Origin: Bedellia somnulentella
Taxonomy: Eukaryota > Arthropoda > Insecta > Lepidoptera > Bedelliidae
NCBI GenBank assembly: GCA_963576735.1
Contig: OY755170.1
Location: 19,266,875 to 19,330,874, forward strand
DNA: 64,000 nt
Direction: 5' to 3'
Positions 47,801-59,800 of the stretch are shown here, in pieces. Position 1 is the first letter of the stretch. Each line of letters opens with the position of its first letter. The notes beneath the pieces were generated by a model. It worked only from the letters and a program-made list of their open reading frames with translations, was not told where the DNA came from and made no database searches. Made by a program: the position numbers and the translations under genes.

Positions 47801-50800
47801 CCATTTGTTGTTTATCAAGGAAGTGACGATTGTCTTCTCCAGGAACGACTTTTTTCTTAGCTTCACCTGATTTTTGATCATATTTTTCTTTTTCTATTAA
47901 ATTTAAATTTTCAGTTCCTTCTTTTACGTCAATTACTTTAACTGACATATGAGGCACATCTTTCTGTTCATCTTTAAACATCAATTGATCAAGTAGCATT
48001 TCGTTATCTTGCAGATTATTTGTTTTAATTGGGTCTTTGTGTTCTATATCTGAGGTGGAGCTATCATTTCCTTGAATTTGGTTCATTTCTTCCTGTGCAA
48101 ACTCGGGCATCTCATTCTTTTCAATAAAACTGAATTGCTCTGGTTTTGCCGTTTCTTGTTGCGCAAGATTTTGTTCATCATTTTTACTCTCTCTGTCTGT
48201 TTCTTGATTGTTTATTTGTTCATATTTATTCAAATCTGATGTCTCAGCATAATCCTGCATTACAAAATCGGGCTTGTATTGCTCAGTGGTTGGTTCTTCT
48301 GTTTCATAATTTGGTTCTGGGTTTTGATTTTCTATTTCTGGTTGTTTCTTATCTTCATCTTCCATTTGTTGTAGTGAACATTCTTCCAGATCAGTTGTAT
48401 GGTTATCGTTTTCTGGAATAAAGCTAAATTCTTTTTCCTTGCTTTTTAATTCAGGTTCTTCATTTATATGTTGATTAGTTGTGTGAGAACTACTAGGTTC
48501 TAAATTACAAATTTGTTGAGTTTTTAATGTGGTTTGAACATTTTCATAAATGATTTGTGTTGGTGTCTGCTCAATTTCAGTAAGATTCAGTTGCTTTTCT
48601 GGCTCTATATTAATCACGTTTTCTTTATCTTTGTCTAAGGGCTTAACTTCTTTTTGTATCTTTGTAATATGACTAAGAATTTCTTCTGTTACGTGAAAAA
48701 CCTTGACCGCAATATTCTTGAATATAGGTATCTTTTCTTTAACTTCAAGGGTTGGTCGGCAGTCAACGTTTTTGAGATCAGTAACAAGTTCTTCCACCAG
48801 ATCATTAATATTTTCTTTTAAAATCTCATTATTTTGTGTTTGATACAATAGAATAGCATCTGTAACAGATGCTAACAGACTTTCTATAACTGATATGGTT
48901 TTTTGGGTGTTACTAGGGAACCTAGCTGTTTTATCTAAATTAACATAGAATTTAATATCTTCAAACTGAATTAGTAGATTTCGTAAGGATGTTGTGACTG
49001 AATTCATTTTTTCTTTTTGTTCATCATATTCTTCATGTTTTATTATAAGTGTTATATTCCTTATAGATTTAAGTAAATATTCACATGGTTTACCATAACT
49101 TTCATACAAACTTTGTTTTTGTATACTTGTTATGGTCCCTCGCATATTAGAGATGCAGCTGAATACCGAATGCAGTGCTGTTAAAATGTTATCCCTTGTA
49201 ACATGGTCTTGAATTTCTTCCTCACTCAATTTTTTTTCTAAGATATAAACTTTATCTTCTATATCTTGAAGACTGTTATTAATTTCAACACCTTTTTCAA
49301 TTATAGATTCGGCGTTACCCAAGAATAGCAACTTCAATGACTGCATTGTTTTTCTTAAACTATCTAATTCTTTTATTATTTGGTGGAGACCTTTGTGTGT
49401 CGAATCAAGTTTAATCTGAGTAGCGTTTTCCAATAACTCCACGGTATTTTCAGTACCATCGAAACAGTTTTCAAGGATTTGATCAGTTTTGTTTGTTGAT
49501 CTAAATGTAATATCTAAAAATTGGGTTTTATCCATCTCACACAAATTTTTTACTAGTAAATGTAGTGTAACACATGCTTCTTTAAGTAAGTCAGGTGGAC
49601 ATGATTCATTTATTTGTAATTGGACGCTTCTAACACTGCATTCCAAATCCTCAATAATTTCATTGAAATTTTCATTTTCTATTCCATCGTAATCATGACG
49701 AAGTTTAATTATAATAGTTTGGACTTCATCAAGACAATCACGTAACTCGTTAATCTTTTCCAAATCTTGGGAGGACTCATTTAGTTTTTCATTTATATCC
49801 TTTACTATCACGTCTAATCGTTGAAGAGAATCTTCACTGGTATTATAACATTTATTTTGCTCTGAAAAAATGAAAGGTAATCATTATTTATTTTGTTAAT
49901 GTGCTTATGATATTTTAAATAATTACATACAAGTTATGTAAAACAAAAGAGAGTTCAGATGTTGTGATGTAGCTAAATGTAAATGTAATTGCTGGCAGTA
50001 AAAAAACCTTTAGTTCAAGGGTATTGTTTTTTTGTTTTACCAATTTGATATGGTAAGTTACTTATTTGTATATTTAAAATATTTTTGTTTGATAGGAAAT
50101 AAAATTGCCCAAAACTTTTCATTTCTATCACTTACATATTGGTAAGTTAGTTTTTTGTTTTTCTGATGTTAGACTATCGTTGACTACATGGGTTTTTATT
50201 TACTAGCATCATAACTTTTGTGATAATACTAAAGATGTTGTTTGTTTTTATATTAAACTTGGAATAACGTTTCTGAAATTGGTTCTTTTAGGTGGTTGCC
50301 GGCTGCTTTCAATTTGACAGAAACGCAACCATCTCCCAAATTTCCTCAACTTTTAAAGAACAGTATCGAGTTGATCCACTGGAATTTATTGCCATGAATA
50401 AAACCAGGGATCACGACTATACTTCAGAGATAAAAGAATAATCATAACAATGAAAAAGGGAAAGAGTCACCAATTCCAAAGAAGGCTAATGTGGTTTTAT
50501 TTGCCGGTGAAGTGAAGTTTTTCTGGATGAAAAATATAATATTTAATAATAGTATAATTGTAGTAAATAACTTTAAAAAGTGGGAAACACTAAACTCTGA
50601 TTGTTATTACAACCTGTTGCAGCGCTTGGAAAGGGTATTGTTAAATCATCATCTACATATATACAAAACAAAACTGACTAACTGGCTTAGAATCAACGCA
50701 CAGCCGTAACTACTATCTACCTAGGATGTCTTTTACTATGTTAATGAGCACTAAGAAGAGACTATCAGAAAGTCCAACCTTAAAGGGATGAAATAGGCGT

Positions 50801-53800
50801 GTGAAGTTATTTATAACTTTTTAATTACAGACTAAGAAGTTGGAAAATAGTTATATGTGTTTTCAATTACATTTTTTAACTTTAATTAAAATTACAATTT
50901 AATACAAACTATTAGGTATGAGGGACAAAATCCTACTCTAAAGGAGTAAAATAGAGGTACAACTTTTGTATGATAAGATTTTTAGTACACGTCTGAACTA
51001 CCGAAAGGCAGGCAGAAGGTAGGCAGAAACTATCGATCGCCACTTTGTACGACCCCGGCAAACTTTTTATCAAATATGCTTTTTATATCATGTAGGAGTT
51101 CCCGCTTATTTAATATTTTGTGTAAAATATGACGTAAAAATATTTGGAAAAGGTTGTGTACATGAATAGGATATATGTAAGTATAGTAGCGAAAGGGATA
51201 TATAGACGCAATGTGTCATCGTTTATTGAATGAGAGTGGGATAGTTCATAAGAGTGTCCGATAGAGAGCGTTTTAAAAAAAAGGCGGGAGCAATTTCGTA
51301 GAACCGCGCGTAATCATCGCGCGCTCTCGAATGATTCAGCAACTGAAATTTTTGTAGTGGAATAACAAGCGTCTGCGGCAGTAACTGTGAAGGACGTCTG
51401 AATTCAGCAACGACAGCTTAGATAAAAATAAAAGAAAGATACGGCAACCTCTGCCCGCGCGTGGTCCTACTAAACTGAGTACAATGTACTTGGTTTGCTT
51501 CAGTCAAGTTTAGTCCGCTACGATACTTCAAGTCGACGAGCTGACATAATCTTTGACATCGAAATTAAAATTTTCATACAATTCGCGCTTAAAATGCCTG
51601 GCTGTGCCTTTATTCAGTGCACAAATCATTCAAGGCGTAAAAACAAATCACAGGGAATCACGTTTCATGCTTAAATACACCAAAAATATATTTACAAGCA
51701 AAATATTATTAATTTCGGCCATTTTATCCTTAGATAAAAATAAAAGAAGAAGATGCGGCGTGAGCGTACAAATTGTCAACTAAATATGGGCCTTATCGGT
51801 TTATCACAACACCGCACTACATCCATACGAACTGATACGAACACACACGACATGACGCAAAGATAAAGATAGAGCGATGGGCTCGTATAGTCTGTCTCTG
51901 TCACTTAAACATGTCAGATTTCAAGGATAAAATGGCCGAAATTAATAATATTTTGCTTGTAAATATATTTTTGGTGTATTTACGCATGAAACGTGATTCC
52001 CTGTGATTTGTTTTTACGCCTTGAATGATTTGTGCACTAAAAAAAGGCACAGCCAGGCATTTTAAGCGCGAATTGTATGAAAATTTTAATTTCGATGTCA
52101 AAGATTATGTCAGCTCGTCGACTTGAAGTATCGTAGCGGACTAAACTCGACTGAAGCAAACCAAGTACATTGTACTCAGTTTAGTAGGACCACGCGCGGG
52201 CAGAGGTTGCCGCATCTTCTTCTTATTTTTATCTAAGATTTTATCCTTGAAATCTGACATGTTTAAGTGACAGAGACAGACTATACGAGCCCATCGATCT
52301 ATCTTTATCTTTGCGTCATGTCGTGTGTGTTCGTATCAGTTCGTATGGATGTAGTGCGGTGTTGTGATAAACCGATAAGGCCCATATTTAGTTGACAATT
52401 TGTACGCTCACGCCGCATCTTCTTCTTTTATTTTTATCTAAGAACGACAGAGTGTAATGTAATAAGCTCTTAAGGCGCGCGTCAACTTTTCTAATACTTT
52501 ATAAGTTGTTCACTGTTTTAGTTTTTCGGATGATGATTATATTTTGTTCTATATAACCACAACTTTATAGCAATTTTTTTTATTGCATTTCGCATATATT
52601 CAAAATTAATTACTTCATTGTAAATTTTGCAAAAATATTGCCCGTACCCCATATTCGTAATATATAGAAAATAATTTAAATTTAAGCATACCTTCAATAC
52701 TTTGAGTAGCATAAGACGCATTTAATGAAGACAAATCTTCTTGCAAATGAATTTTCACTTCGTTGAATTTTTGAATATCGTCATCATTAATTTCAGATTC
52801 TAAATCTAGGGTCGAATTAAGAGTGGTGTTTTGCACTACTGCAAGTAAATCACATAGTTGTTGAAGCAATAAAGCATTTTGTTGTAAATTATCTGGTTCA
52901 GTCTCTGGTTTGGTTGCTTTTATATGCTCCTTCAGCTCAAGTGCTATGTTCAAACATTGTTGGAGTGTATTTTTCTCCGTAGCATCTGCCAGTTTATTTG
53001 CAATATCAGTAAATTCATCGCACGTTAACTCTTCCAGATGTTGTAGTAGGTCAACAGGTTGCCCTGAAAAATAGTTGTTGAAATAGAAGTAATTGTAATT
53101 GATACAAATTCCAGGAGTAATAGATACACATGCTAGTGATCGTTAGTCTCCGAAAAATTGGTTGATTTAGGCTGTTTTGACACTTTTATAAAGCCCATTT
53201 TTATGACATTAATATGAGTTAAAGAGATAATAAATATGTACGTTAAAAATAAATTCACGGTCTTTAAATATGCCGTCTAAACGACAGTATATTTGAAGTT
53301 TTTAATAAAACAAAAAAATACAAAATTTGATGAATAAAATGATGATTAAAATATAATTAGAGTGTGTTGTGAATGGAACCTCATATAGGAATTATTTTGA
53401 CTTGAACCCGCGACATCCCGCGGTAATCATTCAAGTCCTGCTGGTGTCAAAATTTTTCTTTCATTCATTGATTAGCAAAATTAATATAAAATTATTAATA
53501 CATGCTATATTTCCATAAAAACCGTTAAAGCTCCACTGGTTTATACTAGATGTAAAAACGTTTCTATTATACAAAATTTGCTGTTCGACTTTCTATTTAA
53601 ACATTATAGTTATTTTTTTCTCTGTCTCTGTCGGTCTCAATGAATTTCACGTAAGAGTGAGCACAATAGTCGCAAAGTGTGGGAAGGCGATTAGCATTAG
53701 ACGAGATTTAGCAACTCCATCTACCCTAAACAATTAGACAAGTTTCCAAAATTGCTCCAACTGTCTTTACGGCAGTTAGAGTTTTTTTTTATTGATTACA

Positions 53801-56800
53801 TTTAGAGTTTTTGGACCATTTGGGAAACATATTACCATCATACAATTCTCCTCAATAAAATCTAAAAATCATACTACTCCATCCATGAATTTTTTGTAAT
53901 AACAAGAATAAAACTAATATTATATGTAGAACGGGTTTGATTGTTTGTTTGTCTAGAATAGGCTCCAAAACTACCGCACCTATCTAAAAAATTCAATCAC
54001 CGTTGGAAAGCTATACTTTTCCTGAGTGACAGAGGCTATGTTTAGCTTTCAATGAAATAGGGTTCCTTACCAAAATTCTGACAATGTAACCCATGGTGTA
54101 AAAAAGGTACCAAAAATATTTCTTTAACGGCGAAAACTATAACAAAGTAATGTACTACAATTTTGTAGAACTTATTATTATTTACAAAAAACGTCCTTGT
54201 ATTAATGCAAAAATTTGTACCTAGGTATTAATCCTTATCAAAATAAATTATTTATTATTGAAGATCGCTTCAAAAACTTTATATAACTTTTTGAATTATT
54301 AGATTCTGTCATTCCATTCAAAAGATATAATGAGTTAAAATTTTGAAAAATAATTGCCTGGCGGCTAATTATGCGTTGAAGAGTTGTAGGCGTCACTCGG
54401 GCACGATCGTGTGCGGAATTTAATAAATAATCAGTTTAAAAATCTATCACAAATAGACCCATGATCATAAATCTACGCAAAAAAATTGAGCACATGTGTG
54501 TAAATGTCATGTTTAGTTTTTAATACTAATATAGCTCTTAAGTGTACGCACTAATACAAATGGATCCATTGGTGTCTGAATAAATAAATAATAATTATTA
54601 TTATAGTGCCCGGGCGAAGCCGAGACGGGCCGCTCTGGTGTAATAATATATAAAGTAATGTAAACGCGGTCATTTGTGTACATCCTATTAATATTATAAA
54701 TGTGATAGTTTAGATGTTTGAATGTTTGTGTGTGTGAGGTAAAAAGGCTTCATAATTACATAATGCATATGAATAAAATTGTAGAACGCTAGATAATGAC
54801 CCAAATTAGAACATAGGAGACTTTTTATCCCGGCAAAATTTGAACAATCAAGTATTCACGCCTGATTGAACTCAGAGTACCGGAAAAAACGCCTAAAGTT
54901 TGGCATAAGCAAATTTACAGTACGAAGTCTGTCGGGATAGCTAGTATATACATGTAATTTTTCCCACAGAGTATCGATCGCCACGAGTAATATCCTGGCA
55001 AACCTCTTAAGCTTCATTGACTGCTTATTTTAATACATTCTCTATTTGGTATAAATATGTCCTCCATGGTCATTCGCTACCGACATTCCAATTCACATTG
55101 GCTCTGTATATTTCGTTCACCAATTTTCTTTTATACATCCTCCCTATGTGACCAAACCATCTTAATATTCCTTGTTCTATGTTTTGTATAATATTATCTT
55201 TTTGATTAAATGTCTTTTATAGCCAATGCGGTTAGCAGAGACAACCGATCGCCACTTTCCACGACCCGGATAATAAATCTCTCTTGCTCCTTTCACATGC
55301 ATAATTCTTGTCATGCATGCTTTTTTATACTTCGTACTCTCAATAAGAATGCTCTAAATGTGTTACGTAATCGTTGTCTTCTACTAACAGTACTGTACGC
55401 AAACACATTGGATCTATATATATTTTGATACCATGTGTCCACTTCAAAATTCCATTTTCAATTTTGCACAAATTATTACACAATATTTTCTTCACATGTT
55501 AACCCCTAGTAAACAATTTTCCTTATGAACTATTTATATGCTGTAACAAAAGTCTTGATGAAATTCCTTGATAAAATCACATTATTTTTTATAAGATATA
55601 CCAAGATACAGAATAGCAACCACGCCGATTTTTATTTACAAGAAATCGCTCGGTGATTGAAATTAGACCGCGATTTCCTAAACAAATTTAGTAATACTAC
55701 GGACTTATTATATTTGTCAACAGAGTCTGACAATAATAAAAGAGTATAAAAATGTAAGAGGGTTATTTAAAAAGTAATTTAGCCCAAACCGATTAATACT
55801 AGACATTGTACAAAGAGTGCGAGTTTTATGCTAACTTAGACTTACTCAGCTTATTCTTATCACACAACCTGTAACCGTAAAACCGTATTTTTCGTTTTCT
55901 AAAACAATACCTATGTTATTGAAACATATTTTCAAGAATATGAACGATTGAAAGCAAATAATAAATTGTATCCCTATGAAGTTTTTTTAAGTTAGTGGTA
56001 ATTCCGCTCTTTAGTATGAAATCTTTAAATTAGTTTCAACACTATTCGTTATATTTAAAATGAAAAAGCCCAATAATTAATATAACATAATAAAATAGCA
56101 TGTTATATCAGAATTATTACTTGAATATTAATTTATGTTCGTTCTTGCTGCTTGCGCTTATACTCGTAATAACGTACATCTCTAATAGATAGTTTTCATT
56201 TAACAGTCCTAAGTACAAACAATCACGTAAAAACGGACACTAGTAAATATTTGTTATCATATTAATTTGCTTTTTTACCCGACGATGTGAAGGTGATGTG
56301 TCAAATTTTATGCCATAAAACCTTTGTGCTCATTTTGATTTTACTATGTTGATCGCTCATAGAGAATTTTCACATTGGCGAATATAGGCGATTATTATTA
56401 ATAAGCGACGAGCTTCTAATAACTTATTCATATTAAATAATAACAAATTAATCCGAAACCTGCCACGAGTGATTAAAATTAATTTTGTAAATCTTGTGTG
56501 TACTTTTCCTATCTATTTCAAATATTCCAATAATATGATTAGTGACAAACACTAAACATAGACGCACACCAATATGTGGAACTGTCCAATCATTGTCAAC
56601 TTTATGTTATTAAAATATGCTTATTGCAATACTAGCTCGCAATTTTGAATCTCTAAATATTACATTAATTAGCGAAAAAAGAGACAAGTATGTAAATGTA
56701 TGAAATAAAAGTTAAAGCTTTGTATTAAGAGTTAGCAATATTAGTGTATGCACCGAAACTATGTTACCTAATTCTGCATTGAATATAAACTCTCCAGTAG

Positions 56801-59800
56801 TAATTGGTTTATCTTCCTGAGGACCATTTTTGTTAAATACCTCATCAGCACGGCTTTTGTCAATTTCGTCTTTATTATTTTGTTTTTCTATAATATCATT
56901 CACATTGCATGACTCAGATGGTGATAACATAGCATTTCCATGCTGATTAATTCTTGAATCGTACCTATTGTCACTTTTTGAAACGTATTCCATTAAGATT
57001 TTATTCCCATTTTTGGTGTCTAGTTTAGTCATGTGGTCAACAGTAATATTTTCTATTTCTTGACTCAATACAGAAGGTTCATTGTCTTTGATAAAAATGA
57101 TACATTCAGAGGGCCCCGTATAAATTAATTCTTCGTTTGTTGAATAAGATGTTTCTAACTTTCCTTCTTCTTTAGCCAAATCTTGAATTTTGTTATATGT
57201 AGTAATAGCAGTTGAGTTTATTTCGGGTGTATCATAGCTAATAGCCGGTTCTAGAAGCTCATTATTAGACTGATCGTCTGTGATACTAGGTTTTGCGTAT
57301 GTTTCAGGAATTAATATTTCTTCACAAGTATTGATAGTTGTTGCGGCAAATTCTAAATCTCCGGTACATTGTGTGGCACAAGCAGTTTTGTATACTTGAA
57401 GAATATCTTTTTCTACGCCATCAAAAAGAAGATTGTCATCAATTCTGGTTAAAGACGTAGGGTTTAGTCTTAGCTCATCATAACTATTATTTGGTTTTAA
57501 TGACTTAATTTTTGATTGGTCATTGATTGATTCTTCAACTGCGATTGCTTCTTCAACACACACTGGTGTAAATATCTCAATATTTGAATGGATATCTGAT
57601 TCACATTGTAAGTCAACTAAAGATTGTGATGTACAATTTTCGTCAGCCATCATATCTTCTGAACATTTATATTGCTTGTCTATATATTTCTCAAATATTT
57701 GGTTGTCACTGATTTCAAATTGGTCTATTTCTAAAATTATAGGAGTATTATTTTTTTCTTCTCGGGGTACTGTGTAAGCAATGCTTTCCGTTGTTTCGTT
57801 TAATTTTATGTCCATTATTTCATTAGTATGAATATTTTCATTTACTCCAGACAAATCGCCTAATTGCTCAATTGTCACAATTTGTGACTGATTACTGTCT
57901 GTGACTGTGCCACATACAAAAAGTGATTGTTCTTTATCATTATCTATAATGTGCCCCACATCTAGCGTTATTTCTTCATTGATTTTAGTGCATTCCAAAA
58001 AACTAGTTTTAGAGAATGTATCTTCAAAATTTTCAGCGGTGGCTGTCGCTTTAATCTTTATTCTGGGTTCTTCTTCATCATATATATCTTTTGATATCAT
58101 TTTACACATTGTTCCTCGCGAATTGATAGATATTGAAGGGATGTCTTCAGTGTTATTTTTCTGGTGAAATAATTCTGTTACTTTAGGTAGACAAGTATTT
58201 ACATTGTTCATAACTATGGTTTCCTTTTTCTCGCGAAATACTTGGGGAAACACATTTTCTTCATTAATTTCTACTAAATTTTCTAAATCAGGATCAATAT
58301 CGTAATAAAGCAAATCCTCACTTTCAGCAACAATAATTTCTTTTATTGATGCTGTTATATTTTGGTTATCTAATTCCATTTCAATTGATAATTCACCTTT
58401 TAAATCAGGGATTGTAATTTCTTTATGGGGTTCAAAAATAAACGTTTCAGTGTGATAATTAAACACATTATCTATTAGTAAGTTTTGATTCAGCGTGTTC
58501 TCACACGTTTTATTTGTAAACATGCTGAGTATAAATAATATATTATTTAGAATTTTGATTAAGTTTTGAACTGTTGTTTGTGCTAACAATAGCTCACAGC
58601 GTGTGTCCTTTGTCAATGTAAAGTGTAAAAACTGAAGTGATTTCTGAAAATTTGAAACACAATGGTTTTCAGTAATTTTACTGTTAGCCATCTGCAAGGA
58701 GTTAGATATAATGTCGTATGTTTCTTTTGCTGTATGTGTCATGTTATTATGTTCATAGTTGTTAGTCAATCTGGAAATTTCTTGAAATATATGTTCTATT
58801 TCTTTCTTAGTAAGAAACTTTATCAGTCGCAGGAGTTCTGAAATGTACAAATTTAATATTTTGAAACCTAAGAAATGTAACGTGGCGCTTTGTCATTTCT
58901 AAACACATGATATCACCATACAGATATAATATACTGCTACATTATAATTGAATATAATTATATATTATCAATTAGATCTTTAAAATGATACAAGAAGAAG
59001 AGGAGTTATTTAAATAAAAAATTAAAAGATAAGTAGTCTTTTTTTATGATACCGAGATTGCACTGCGTTTGGTGAAGAGAGACAGATATTTTAATTCTAA
59101 GTCGAGGTACATCAATATATCTTTTATAAAGGCTATATGTTGATACAGTCATGAATTAAACAAGTTTGTCAACGAATAGGGAATATGGTGAGGAAACCCT
59201 GAATGAATAACCGGAGACAGGGATACTACCCCTATCACGTGAATACACTGGCGACTTGATATCGCTTGAGGATAATCAGTTTAGTACCTCTCTGGGGCCT
59301 CTCTCACCACTTTGGGGATAAACCGCGACAACGATATATCTCATTCCCATAAACTGTTAGCTATTTCGATAGCAAATATAAGTTCCTTAGTGTTATATTT
59401 AAGTAAGTTACTAATTAAACACATATAAAGAAAGGCGAAGGCGAGATCGAAGATATTTTATTAAAAAATTTTTTTTTCTTATTTTCGAAGCATCTATTTA
59501 TACACAACTCTTCAACAAGTATCAATGGTCGGCTCGAGACCTGTGTTGGGAACATATATGATGATTTTATTTCATAAGTTATCGATCTTTTTACAAAAAA
59601 TCCTAACAAAGCATGCAAACGTGATTTTTCATAGTTTTTGTGCATAAAGGGCACGATAAACTGATAAAATATACTAAACTGCACTATTACTTAACTTAAT
59701 CACCTTATATTACTATTCATACATACATTCATATGCATACTCACACCTTTAGCTCCCATTGTGGTAGCCCATGCCCCTCTATCTACAAATTTTGGACGCC

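Larger units (their letters stand above)
51417..52442. mobile_element. P-element-like THAP transposon carrying an inverted copy of itself
   Basis: The outer element starts and ends with the inverted repeat CTTAGATAAAAATAAAAG and is flanked by AACGACAG at 51409-51416 and 52443-52450. An inner copy in opposite orientation occupies 51729-52237 and is flanked by ATTTTATC at 51721-51728 and 52238-52245. Without the insert and one duplication the outer copy is 509 bp, the same as the inner. Each has the first exon of a THAP protein, beginning MPGCAFIQCTNHSRRKNKSQ. It keeps the C-x4-C and GITFH of the THAP zinc finger. The inner copy has a stop after GCAF; the outer copy has lost its GT donor. 8-bp duplications plus THAP indicate the P superfamily. 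Confidence 0.9.
49862..52691. other. Titin-class intron with a nested P-like transposon
   Basis: It contains the nested THAP element at 51409-52450 and a retrotransposon fragment at about 51005-51062. A stretch at about 50290-50440 reads as a short frame containing YRVDPLEFIAMNKTRDHDY; I cannot name it. The rest is AT-rich. Confidence 0.6.
53064..56767. other. Titin-class intron with Helitron and retrotransposon fragments
   Basis: It holds a mini-Helitron at 54683-54944 and two worn RTE-like fragments at about 54965-55560. At about 53910-54650 another repeat is seen, beginning with ACTAATATTATATGTAG and ending near GCCCGGGCGAAGCC; it may be a further Helitron. The rest is AT-rich and unassigned. 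Confidence 0.55.

Noticed and set aside
50290..50440. A possible gene fragment with YRVDPLEFIAMNKTRDHDY
   Set aside because: The frame is short, has no clear family match, and no partner exon or transposon end was found. It is noted in the intron entry only.
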